Assembly: GCA_029204225.1 (NCBI GenBank)
Contig: CM055100.1
Location: forward strand, 24,125,106 to 24,189,105
DNA: 64,000 nt
Direction: 5' to 3'
DNA from: Diphasiastrum complanatum
Lineage: Eukaryota; Streptophyta; Lycopodiopsida; Lycopodiales; Lycopodiaceae
Below are positions 47,981 to 58,079 of this stretch, in pieces (positions within the stretch are counted from its first letter, which is position 1; every line of letters starts with the position of its first letter). The notes under the pieces were generated by a model. That model was not told the DNA's origin. It searched no databases and saw only the letters and a list, made by a program, of their open reading frames with translations. A program made the translations under genes and the position numbers.

Positions 47981-49527
47981 TCTTCTTGTCTGCTTCAGAT
48001 GGGCGATAACCCATCAAATCTTTTGTACAATAGTAACTTCTGAAGCACTGATCGAAGCCACAAGGACTTTCTGGTGCAGAAATTTATGTACATTGGCAAA
48101 CTGATAACCTTGTTGGAGTTGTGCTGCTTCAGCTATGAGAAATTATGTCACAAAATGATATTTTTGTAAGGAATTACCAGGCATATCAATCTCTTCCAAT
48201 TAGCATGATAGTGTCCTTGTGTCAAAAAAAGGGCTGTGGTCAAAAAATTGAACACACACTTAATTAATAGGTTGGCAAGACTTAGGGTGGTTTCACACTT
48301 CTTGGAGACTCCCTTTGCCTCGGACTTTCTCTTGCCACCCATTTTTAAACAAGTGAGATGAAAAGCCATGGATAATATCTCTTTCACACCTTGACAGTAA
48401 GCCTTGAATGGAGTGTTACAAGCTGATTGACCCTATTGAATCGTGCCATGTGATTACTCTGTTTTTTTAAGTTGCCCTTAGCAACTCAAAACATTCCAAG
48501 CACGGTCCCTAGGTCCAAAAAACACTTTGTTTGGCTTTACGTTGCAAAGGGGGGCCATGCCACATCATGTGTGGCATCATGACAACTCAAAGTAAGTGTG
48601 AAAGAGAAGGGGGGCAAGGGGGGTGTCAATGAACCAATTGGGGGGACTCCATTTAAAATAGGAGATTTGTCAATTGTGAAAACATTCATAGATATTTCAA
48701 GAAGTCTAAGCATCAAAGCATTGGCATATTTTCACTTTGGGATCAACTTTTGTAAGCTAATACGAAAAATATCCTTTTTATGCCTAATATTTAATATCAT
48801 AATTTCATTCATATTGTGTCTATCACATTGTCTTTCTATAAAAAAAAAAGTGTTAAATTGCAAGAAGTTGTGTATCGCACACTGTCTTTGTAAAGAAAAA
48901 GTGTTGAATTGCACAAAAGTGGTGTATCTGCATAGGGAAATATGCTAAGGCTGAAAATATGCTATAGAGCGAGTCCTAACGCTGTTTCTATACACTATCG
49001 ACTTAAGAAAGTAAGAGAGAATTTGTTATACAATGAGTCCTAACGAAAACTTTTCAAACACTTAGTATCTATATTAGGTCTTGCAAGATTCTACATTCAC
49101 CAATTCAATCCAAGAAAAATTGAATATAGAAAATTACATGTATTTATGTCTAGAAAAAGGCAAGAGTTAGTCTTGTTGGATATGAACCATGGCATGGTCA
49201 TTTGGCCTACTTGTTCTCATATATTTGTGGAGGATCATTTAATATATGGCTTGTGTATTGTTGAAGTCAAACTGTGGGGCTAACTATAATTCTAGTCTTC
49301 CCTTCCATTTATGCACATCACTTTTTAATATTATAGCTAGTTCATGAGGAGTTTGGGTAGTATAGAGTAAAAAGTGATTTGATGAGATAATTGAATCACA
49401 CAATATTTAATTAATCATGTTTTCCATGTGGCATAGTGGCTTCTTTATTAAATCTAAATCGAACTAAGATATGATTGATCTAGTATTCATACCGGTTTTG
49501 GCCATTGAACATTGCCTTACATCATTC
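47981..49527. other. 3' flank of the KDM2-like gene; no further gene seen
   Basis: The first 150-200 bases are the likely 3' untranslated region. A 116-residue plus-strand frame (48598-48948) is open and hydrophobic but lacks any family resemblance and is AT-rich in codon use. The rest is closed. Confidence 0.45.
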
Positions 49528-50345
49528 TTGTTAGATTCCTTATGCTCAGCCTTAAACAAATCGTTCAAGTAATGAGCATCTTAAAAAACCGAAGGCCGAC
49601 TACATGTTTTCGGACCTTCACATTTTTCCCTTTGAGATTTTTTATGCCTTAACCATTTTTAAGGCACCTTCGCGAAAAATGCGACACAGTGACCAGAATG
49701 CCTTAGAAACCATTTTCAGGCACCTTCGGCTTTTTCGCACTTTCGCAAAAAATGCGACACAGTGGCCTTAAACGTTTTTAAGGCATCTTCGGCTTTTTCT
49801 CATTTTTCTGCCTTCGCTCTAGAGGCACCTTCAGGAATTACATAACTTCAGTCTAAGGGCACCTTCGGGTTTTTATATACCTTCAATCTAAGGTCACCTT
49901 CGGGTTTTTCGAGATTTCGCTACATTGGCAGACCAACGTCGACAACTTATCATCAACCCTAAAAACAGCTGGACAACCAAATATCCCAAGGGCGGTTAGC
50001 GGTTACCAACTTTTGTACATATACAAACTGGAGTAAAAGGCATATTTGTCTCTTGACACTTGTAAATATATATACTAGCTGAATCAAGCTATGTAAGTAA
50101 GTTCTTTTTCAATCAGAGTTATCTGTAGCCAGCGTTATCACGCTCAGCAAGCTGAAGTTATTACTTCAAGCCATTGTACTCACTGTTGATATTAATCAGA
50201 GTGCAATTTTTGTCTCACTACTGTGTTGTTCAATTGCGCACTTCTGTATGAATCATTCTTCTTGAATATTTCTGCTACTAACTGTTGTGTTTCCGTTCCT
50301 ACACGCCTACGCTCAAAGCTTCGAGCTTCCGCTGCCGGTCATCTC
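49528..50345 (+). mobile_element. LTR-like region with GGCACCTTCGG/TTTTTCGC repeats
   Basis: A possible start is TGTTAGATTCC at 49528. Between 49600 and 49920 the words AAGGCACCTTCG and CTTTTTCGCA...AAATGCGACACAGTG recur at irregular spacing of about 65-90 bases. The same TTTTTCGC words occur near 3880, 6550 and 24310. A TACATATACAAAC stretch and pyrimidine-rich downstream text follow. It is probably an LTR of the same broad group; the ends are not proven and no pol follows. Confidence 0.4.
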
Positions 50346-50689
50346 CACGTTTTACGACAATTTTAAATATCAATACTAGCTTAATTATGTTGTCTATGTG
50401 TGTTGGCCACTCAGTCCCATCTTGGACATAAATTTTGTTGGAAAATAAGTTGTGCAACAGTCGAATAACTATTCGGTAATGAATTAGTAACTAAATAGTC
50501 CATAGTAGCAACAATAGTTAATGTGATAACAAAACCAATTCACTACTATCACAAGTACAACTAAACTATCATTCACAAGTGCGAAAGATGAATGACAATT
50601 AGATCATTATGCCAAATAGATCAAATCAGAAACGTAGATCATAATAAGCGAAAATAACATAAGCAATAGAACTGATAAAAATTGTGAAG

Positions 50690-50900
50690 GAGATGTTGTC
50701 CTCAAAATTTGACGTGACAGATCTGGGTGAGGCTCATTATTATCTAGGTATTCAAATCCACAAAGACAGAGAGCAGAGGTTGATTTACATCACTCAATAG
50801 AGGTACATTTACAATGTGCTAATCAGATATAATTTGATAAATTACAAGTTAGGTCACTCACCAATGGACCAGGACTCAAATTGTCGAAGGACCAATGTCC
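50690..50900 (+). pseudogene. Ty1/copia RT fragment
   Basis: SSKFDVTDLGEAHYYLGIQI is followed by HKDREQRLIYIT, a stop, and RYIYNVLIRYNLI. It matches the copia RT block after the second catalytic motif and is closest to the minus-strand fragment at 15822-16034. About 70 codons only. Confidence 0.85.
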
Positions 50901-50937
50901 TCAGACAAAAGAAGAGGAGTAGATGTGAGCGTATGTT

Positions 50938-51400
50938 GGGGGTATTCCCAACAAAGTGTAAATAAATAAAATCATCCAATAAAATGGTTGCGAGGGCATG
51001 GCATCCTGCGTGTACAAGCCCATGGCCCAATGAGCACGCAAATAAAGTTGTAAATAAAATAAACATGACTTGGGCCTTGGAATTAAAATAAAACTAGAGG
51101 CCCAATGTCATTTTTGAACTTAGAGATCACTTTTTAGAGTTGGGTCCAAGTTGGGACTCACATGAATCTTGTGATTTCTAATGTACTTTTTGTGGACCCT
51201 TGGATCAAGTTGGGCCCAAGATGAATGGATAGGATCATTGTGAATAGTAGCCAATAGGATTGAGGGGCAAGGGCCTTCCCCATTTTATAAAAAGGCACCA
51301 TTTGTACACTATTTCCATGTTTAATGAGAAGGAGGAAACTCTACCATTTTTGGAAAAGAAGCATCCTCATTTGCTATTCACTACTTGTTAATGCTCTTGA
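50938..51400 (+). mobile_element. possible solo LTR
   Basis: TGTTGGGGGTATTCCCAACA (50938-50957) is a nearly palindromic LTR-type start. TTTTATAAAAAGGCACC near 51284 would be its TATA box. The right end is not identified. Confidence 0.35.
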
Positions 51401-52233
51401 TTGTGTTTTCCATTGCTTTCTATTTCCATGTTTATTGTTTGCCATAGTGAATGCTTTTCCATTAGCAAGCATAAGGAGCATTTGAGCTAACCTCCACCCT
51501 CACTCTCTAACTCTCTCTTTTTCTCTCTTCTCTTCTCAACCTCTTCTTTTCTATCCCTTCCCTTCACCGAAATCATGATGAATGTTAGTGTAGAGGAGTA
51601 GAGTTAAAGGAGAATAGTGTTAGTGGTGATTAGAGTTAAGGGAGAAACTAAGAAATTAACTAAAAGTAGCATCTATGCATAGTTAGAAATGCGTAAAAAA
51701 CAGCGCGCGCATTTTTATCAAGCTGTTCATGGAGTTAGGTTCTTGGAGAAGCGATGTTCATGAATTGTTTTTGAAACAATATTTTTGAGTTGCATTCAAC
51801 ATTTGGATCAAACAACGAACTAAGCATGAGGTACTTTTCGTTCTTAAATTACTTTTCATTCTATATTTTATTGCATTACTTCATGTGCATTATGAATGAC
51901 AATACTTTATTGCATTGCTCTATGCACATCATAAATTTCATTTAGATTTCTATATATGATATTGACTCTTGTTTTGAAATCCGACATTGCACATGGTTTT
52001 GAATTCTTAGTTGGTTATTACGTCAATCCACATCCCGAAATTCGACATTGCAATTTTTGAAAAAAGAACATTGCACATATAAAAGCAATGGCAATATAGC
52101 ACGATCATTTGCAATAATAATATATTCATAATATCAACCAATGTATTACAAAATTAGTGCTCTAATTTCGCATGAGTCTTTCTAGATCTAACATCAACCA
52201 AAAAACACATCAACTAAAACGTATAAACCTAAT
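51401..52233. other. no gene seen
   Basis: A CT-rich stretch lies at 51505-51560. The rest is AT-rich with no readable family. The part after about 51840 resembles intergenic DNA next to the minus-strand gene below. Confidence 0.4.
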
Positions 52234-52988
52234 CTACTCGTCGTCGTCGTCGTGACGTCTAGTCTGCATTAACACAAACAAACAAACTACATTAATATTA
52301 AATGCTTGATTGTGTTAAATTAAATAAAATTGACGTCGAAATACAAACCACATTAGTATGCATACAAAAACTAGCACTTACATTTGGAGGATGACTCTCG
52401 CTCATTAGTTTGTCGACTAATGTCTCGTATGATTCCCTGAAGGCAAATTCGTACTCCTTACTTGGTAGACGTCCATAGTCCGCCAACTATTTATGCATTC
52501 AATTTAAGTTGAAATTAATTTAGGGCTACGTTGGAGTAGCTAGTCATAATGCATATTTAAAAATAAAAGCATATGAAATCAAAGATAGACTATAAGATTA
52601 GTGTAGGTTCACTTACCATGCTTGCTTGCAATCCCGCCTTTCCGCTCGAGCCCAACCTAGGATTGCCTATCCCATGCATCCTAGCACTAGCGGCATCTTT
52701 CTAAATCTTGTATTTATCTGGTGTTCATTCATCCGCTTTTACACGGTTCCAATCACTTCTTGAACACCAGGAGGGTTTGGATTGCCCGTCCCTATAAGCT
52801 CGTCGTGCCATATCACGACGATGTCTAATCCATAAGCTCATATGCTTATGAATTTGCTTCTTCTCGAATTCCTCTTCTTGTTGAAATTCGTCATGAAGGG
52901 TACCAATAACCCGTCGTTTATCGGCGGCAGGTGGAGGACTCTTCGGTGGGGGCGGGAGCCGCGGCCGCTTGTGAGAGACCACCCTCAT
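52234..52988 (-). pseudogene. three-exon gene of unknown family with two in-frame stops
   Basis: Minus strand. Exon A is 52988-52617, beginning MRVVSHKRPRLPPPPKSPPP, then a KKQIHKHMSLWIRHRRDMAR helix, and CSRSDWNRVKADE. The frame meets TGA and, eight codons later, TAG, then continues (KDAASARMHGIGNPRLGSSG) to a GTAAGT donor. Exon B is 52486-52382 (LADYGRLPSKEYEFAFRESY ... SESHPPN), also with a GTAAGT donor. Exon C is 52263-52234 (TRRHDDDDE, stop). All junctions are phase 0. The first exon may not be the true first. Its layout recalls plant transposase-associated proteins of the En/Spm (Transposase_24) type, but I cannot name the family. Both stops could derive from tryptophan codons by G-to-A change. 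Confidence 0.6.
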
Positions 52989-53639
52989 CTCGGCTAAGCA
53001 TACTTTGTAGTTGTGCTTTCTGCTCAGGAATTAATTATTCATATAAATTTTTAACATAATCTCCCGAGCTTTCACCACTGCTTGACCCCAACATGATTAC
53101 TACATTCATCAACATACAATACACTACAGTAGACCCTAATATACTGAAATGAAGTAGAAAAGAAAATCGACTACAGAACTTTAATGCATATTGGAGTGGG
53201 ACTTTCATACATGTGATAACAAAAGAAGAGATAGAAATGCTATTGTCACTTGAGCTAAGGAGTCGAGCACAAAAAAAAAATAGCACAAAAGAATCTTCTC
53301 ACAACAGCAGCAGTTGACGATGCCATTTGCAATCAACAAAGCTCTCAAAAAATAGCAAACAAACCAAGATTTACGAAGAAATTGAGAGCTCTAGTTTTCT
53401 CTTCTCGATCCAAGGCAAGTGAATGATTTTTGAGGTCTTTATTTTAGATAGCCAGAAAGAAAAAAGTGCCTTGACTCTCTCTTCTATAAGACAAAAAGGG
53501 AGGCTAAAAAACTAAGAGGTCTTCAGAGAATTAAGATAATTGAGTCTAGCACTTCTAAAATACAAAGTTTAAAATGAGAACTAAGCAACCATGCAGTATT
53601 TATGGAGTTTATTTAGAATAATAGGACTTAAACAATGAA
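52989..53639. other. no gene seen
   Basis: A minus-strand frame of 83 residues (53035-53286) is open but has no known relatives. It may include the 5' flank or further exons of the minus-strand gene at 52234-52988. Confidence 0.4.
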
Positions 53640-54035
53640 ACAAATGAGAAACCTATGGCATGGATTGATGAGCTGTACACAAACAAAAAATGAAAAACGT
53701 AGATTGGCTCTGTGAACTGTATTGAAATAAGAAATGAATTCATGGATTCATGAGCTGTCACAAACTAAGAATCGTAGGCAAGGATTGATGAGTTGTACAC
53801 AAACAAGAGAAAAATGAAAAATGTAACATGGCTCTGTGAACTGTATTGAAATAAGAAATGAAGACATGGATTTATGAGTTGTCACAAATTGAGAATCGCA
53901 GGCAAGGATTGATGAGCTGTACACAAACAAGAAAAAAAATAGAAAACGTAGCATGGCTTGATGAACTGTACAGAACTGAGAAACGCAGTCATGGATTGAT
54001 GAGCTGTACACAAATTAGGAATACATAATAAGCTG
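53640..54035. repeat. minisatellite, higher-order unit about 120 bp
   Basis: GGATTGATGAGCTGTACACA occurs at 53662, 53782 (one change), 53906 and 53993, giving spacings of 120, 124 and 87. Each large unit is built of about 40-bp sub-units ending in AAGAATCGTAGGCA-type or GAAAAACGTAGC-type text. Confidence 0.95.
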
Positions 54036-54420
54036 AGTCATTTCAATCCACATTATTTTAATCCAAACTTGTATTTGAGAGGCTTTTGTTCAAGTAGTTG
54101 CAAATCATTTTTAAAAGTCGTTTTTTATTCTCGTTTACCTTATGTATATGTTTTGAAAATGTGTTGAGGAAGGAGTAGCCATAAGGTTAGGGCAGCTTGG
54201 AGGGAGATTCAAGCCTCCCCAAAGAAATTCAAACCTTCCAATACTGGCAACTTAGGAAGGGGATTTAAGGATCTTAAAAAAAAAAGGTTGAAAGCTTTTT
54301 ACAACTTTTTAGAAAAAAATTTCAATTGATTTTTTAACCTCAATTAGTTTTTCAACAGAATTAGTTTCTAACTTTAATTAGTACTGAAACAAAATTTATT
54401 TAAAAATATTTTGGATGGAA
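54036..54420. other. no gene seen between minisatellite and palindrome cluster
   Basis: AT-rich DNA with long A and T runs near 54280-54330. No frame, palindrome or known element is readable. Confidence 0.45.
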
Positions 54421-54483
54421 GTCCATCCGCCGTGGCGGATGGACCCCCTCTCTTAGATAAAGTTTGATAGTTGGAATAAGCTG

Positions 54484-54562
<79 letters not shown>

Positions 54563-56831
54563 GGCGAATGGCTTTCTCCATAATTTTTTTTGCTTTTTCC
54601 TTAAAAAATCTTGTTTTTTTTCAAAAAATGTAGAACTGAAACTTCTTACGATTTTGTAAAGAATAACATCAATGGATGAATGAAATTTATGATGAATCAG
54701 ATATTATTTCTAAGAAAAATCTAAAAAAAAAAAATTCATAATAAAAAACAATTGGAGGAAGGTCCATCCGCCACAGCAGATGGACCCCCCTCAAAATATT
54801 CCAATGTAAACTTTTTTTTAAAGAAAAATTTATTATTTTTCAAACAGACTTTATTTCTAAGAAAAAACATTAAAAATCAATTTATGAAAAAACAAATTTA
54901 GATTAGGGTCCATCCGCCCCCATGAAAATTTTTCAAATTCCAATTTTCTTCAAATTTTTTTTTATTATTTCTCAATCAGACTATGTAGATAGTTGTCTCT
55001 TAGATAAAGTTTGATAGTTGGAATAAACTGGGAAGAGAGAAAGATATATAGAGAGAGAGGTGGGGGGGAGGGAGGAGTAAGGACTAAGTTTGAGGCCCCA
55101 CTTATCTTTCCAAAGGGGAATCCTACCATAAATAATACATGGTCCCTTAGACCAATTATTTTATGGCTAAGATGATCTAGTGAGAAGATCACTTGAGAAT
55201 CTCTTAAAGATGATCAATGTCATCCAAAATGTGGTTTAAAAAAGAAAACAAAAAGAATTGTAGAGAAAGCCATCCGCTGCGGCGGATGGCTTTCTCCACA
55301 AATATATTTATTTTTTCTTTAAGAAAATATTGTTTTTTTTTTCAAAAAATGTAGTACTAAAATTTTTTACCATTTTTTAAAGGGCAAACATCAGTGGATG
55401 AATGAAATTTATGAAAAATCAGATCTTTATTTTTAACAAAAATCTTTTAAAAAAAATTCTAAGAAAAAAAAATTGGAGAGGGTTCATCCACCGCAGCGGA
55501 TGGACCCCCCTAATCAAATTTCAATATCCACTTTTTTTTTTAAAAGAAATTTATTATTTCTCAAACAGACTTTATTTCTGAAAAAATCTTTAAGAAAATT
55601 TTGAAAAAAAAAAATTGGAGGGGGGGCCCATCCACTGCGGCGGATGGACCTTTCCCCCCCCTAAAAAAATTTCAATATCCAATTTCTTTTATTATTTCCA
55701 TCCGCCGCAGCGAATGGAGAGGCCAACAGAAATTTTAAAATCCAACTAAAAAAAATATTCAAGACACCCTACTTATGTTCCCTTTAGTCACTTTCCAAGA
55801 TTGAGTATGGGATAATTGGTATTCCACGTGTCAGCACCATGTGCATTTCTTATTATAAGCAAAAAAAAAAAATTTGTGGCCTTTAAATGAGAACCCATTT
55901 AAAAAAAAATTGGCTACAATTGTTGAGAAAAACACTATTTTAAGTTTTTATATATAGCTTGAAAACATTCCATGCTTAATTAAATGCTTATGGGATAAAT
56001 ATTTGAACTTAATGGTCTCTCCTCATTCCTTCTTATAACTATATTGCCGAAACCTTGAAACAATATATTGCCAAAACTTAAAACAAACTATATTGCCAAA
56101 AAACTAAAAACAAACTAAAAACTAAAATAACAAAATATAATAAAAAGAGAGAAAGATATATAGAGAGAGAGGTGGGGGGGAGGGAGGAGTAAGGACTAAG
56201 TTTGAGGCCCCACTTATCTTTCCAAAGGGGAATCCTACCATAAATAATACATGGTCCCTTAGACCAATTATTTTATGGCTAAGATGATCTAGTGAGAAGA
56301 TCACTTGAGAATCTCTTAAAGATGGTCAATGTCATCCAAAATGTGGTTTAAAAAAAAAAACAAAAAGAATTGTAGAAAAAGCCATCCGCTGCGGCGGATG
56401 GCTTTCTCCACAAATATATTTATTTTTTCTTTAAGAAAATATTGTTTTTTTTTTTCAAAAAATGTAGTACTAAAATTTTTTACCATTTTTTAAAGGGCAA
56501 ACATCAGTGGATGAATGAAATTTATGAAAAATCAGATCTTTATTTTTAAGAAAAATCTTTTAAAAAAAATTCTAAGAAAAAAAAATTGGAGAGGGTTCAT
56601 CCACCGCAGCGGATGGACCCCCCTAATCAAATTTCAATATCCACTTTTTTTTTTTAAAAAAAATTATTATTTCTCAAACAGACTTTATTTCTGAAAAAAT
56701 CTTTAAGAAAATTTTGAAAAAAAAAAATTGGAGGGGGAGCCCATCCACTGAGGCGGATGGACCTCCCCCCCCCCCAAAAAAAAAATTTCAATATCCAATT
56801 TCTTTTATTATTTCCATCCGCCGCAGTGAAT
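54421..56831. repeat. cluster of GC-rich palindromes (core CCATCCGC...GCGGATGG) in AT-rich DNA
   Basis: Palindromes at 54421-54444 (11-bp perfect arms), 54761-54786, 55263-55296 (15-bp perfect arms around TGCG), 55482-55506, 55627-55650 and 55697-55718, with second copies of the last four at +1112 (about 56375-56408, 56594-56618, 56739-56762, 56809-56830). Half sites lie near 54565 and 54907. Each is flanked by A runs on the left and T or C runs on the right. All carry the core TCCATCCGC or its near variant. I know of no family with this pattern. No coding frame lies between them. Confidence 0.9.
54487..54561. repeat. (GA)n microsatellite
   Basis: About 75 bases of GA with one AAAG interruption near 54545. 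It lies inside the palindrome cluster. Confidence 0.97.
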
Positions 56832-57257
56832 GGAGAGGCCAACAGAAATTTTAAAATCCAACTAACAAAAATATTCAAGACACCCTACTTATGTTCCCTT
56901 TAGTCACTTTCCAAGATTGAGTATGGGATAATTGGTATTCCACGTGTCAGCACCATGTGCATTTCTTATTCTAAACAAAAAAATAAAATTTGTGGCCTTT
57001 AAATGAGAACCCATTTAAAAAAAAATTGGCTACAATTGTTGAGAAAAACACTATTTTAAGTTTTTATATATAGCTTGAAAACATTCCATGCTTAATTAAA
57101 TGCTTATGAGATAAATATTTGAACTTAATGGTCTCTCCTCATTCCTTCTTATAACTATATTGCCGAAACCTTGAAACAATATATTGCCAAAACTTAAAAC
57201 AAACTATATTGCCAAAAAACTAAAAACAAACTAAAAACTAAAATAACAAAACATAAT
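55034..57257. repeat. tandem duplication, 1112 bp x 2
   Basis: Copy 1 runs from AGAGAGAAAGATATATAGAG at 55034 to about 56145. Copy 2 starts at 56146 and ends near 57257 (ACAAAACATAATAAAA against ACAAAATATAATAAAA). Differences are few single bases and run-length changes. Each copy carries four of the palindromes. Confidence 0.97.
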
Positions 57258-57986
57258 AAAAATAAAATTATAGAAAACTCAAAGTTAAAAATAAATAATG
57301 AAAATTAAAAAATGAACAACAAAAATTCAAAAAATTATAAATAAATCTAAAAATTAAAATTTGAATAATGAAAAATCATAAAACTATAAAACAAATGTAA
57401 ATATTAAAAAATAAATATAAAAATTAGAAAACAACTATACATATCGTAATTTTTTTAATAAAAAATCAAACAAACTATAAACTAAATCTAAATATAGATA
57501 TAAAAATAAAAAAACAAACTAAAAAATCTAAAAATGAATAAGAAAAAATCAAAAAACTATAACATGAATCTGGAAATTAAAAAATGCATAATAAAAAGCC
57601 AAGAAAATATACAATGAATCTGAAAATTAAAAAAAAAAATAGACTATAGAATAAATTTAAATATATTAAAAAATCTCAAAATAAAATAAAGCCAATATAG
57701 AAATTGCAAAATGAATATTAAAAAATAAAAAAAACTATATAATAAAGCTATATACTCCTCATATCTTCATTTATTCTACATTATTAAAGTAAAAAAATAA
57801 GTAAAAGACATTAATATATTGTCAAATCCTTGAAAATGCAAAAAACTAAAAAACAACCTAAAAATTAAAAAAAAAAACAAAACATAATAAAATTTAAAAA
57901 TAAAACAAACTCAAAATTAAAAATAAATAATTTTAAAAATAAATAACAAAATGTCAAAAACCTATAATTTAAAATTGTCTTTGCAC
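57258..57986. other. low-complexity A-rich stretch
   Basis: Almost only A and T, built of irregular repeats of AAAATAAA/AACTATAAA words. No frame is open for long. It separates the duplication from the DUF7869-type region. Confidence 0.9.
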
Positions 57987-57994
57987 TATAAAAA
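57987..57994 (+). promoter_or_regulatory. possible TATA box upstream of the DUF7869-type region
   Basis: TATAAAAA stands 93 bases before the ATG at 58080, after 700 bases of A-rich DNA. In such AT-rich sequence a chance match is likely. Confidence 0.25.
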
Positions 57995-58079
57995 GAGAAA
58001 ACATGTATCGTTTATTGAACCATTAAGTGAGTGATTTACATATTATTCTAGTGGTTAAAAAAAGAGCAACATCAAGAAA

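Noticed and set aside
54965-56304. Two similar minus-strand frames of 60-75 residues
   Set aside because: They are the two copies of the 1112-bp duplication and have no protein-like features beyond a shared open stretch.
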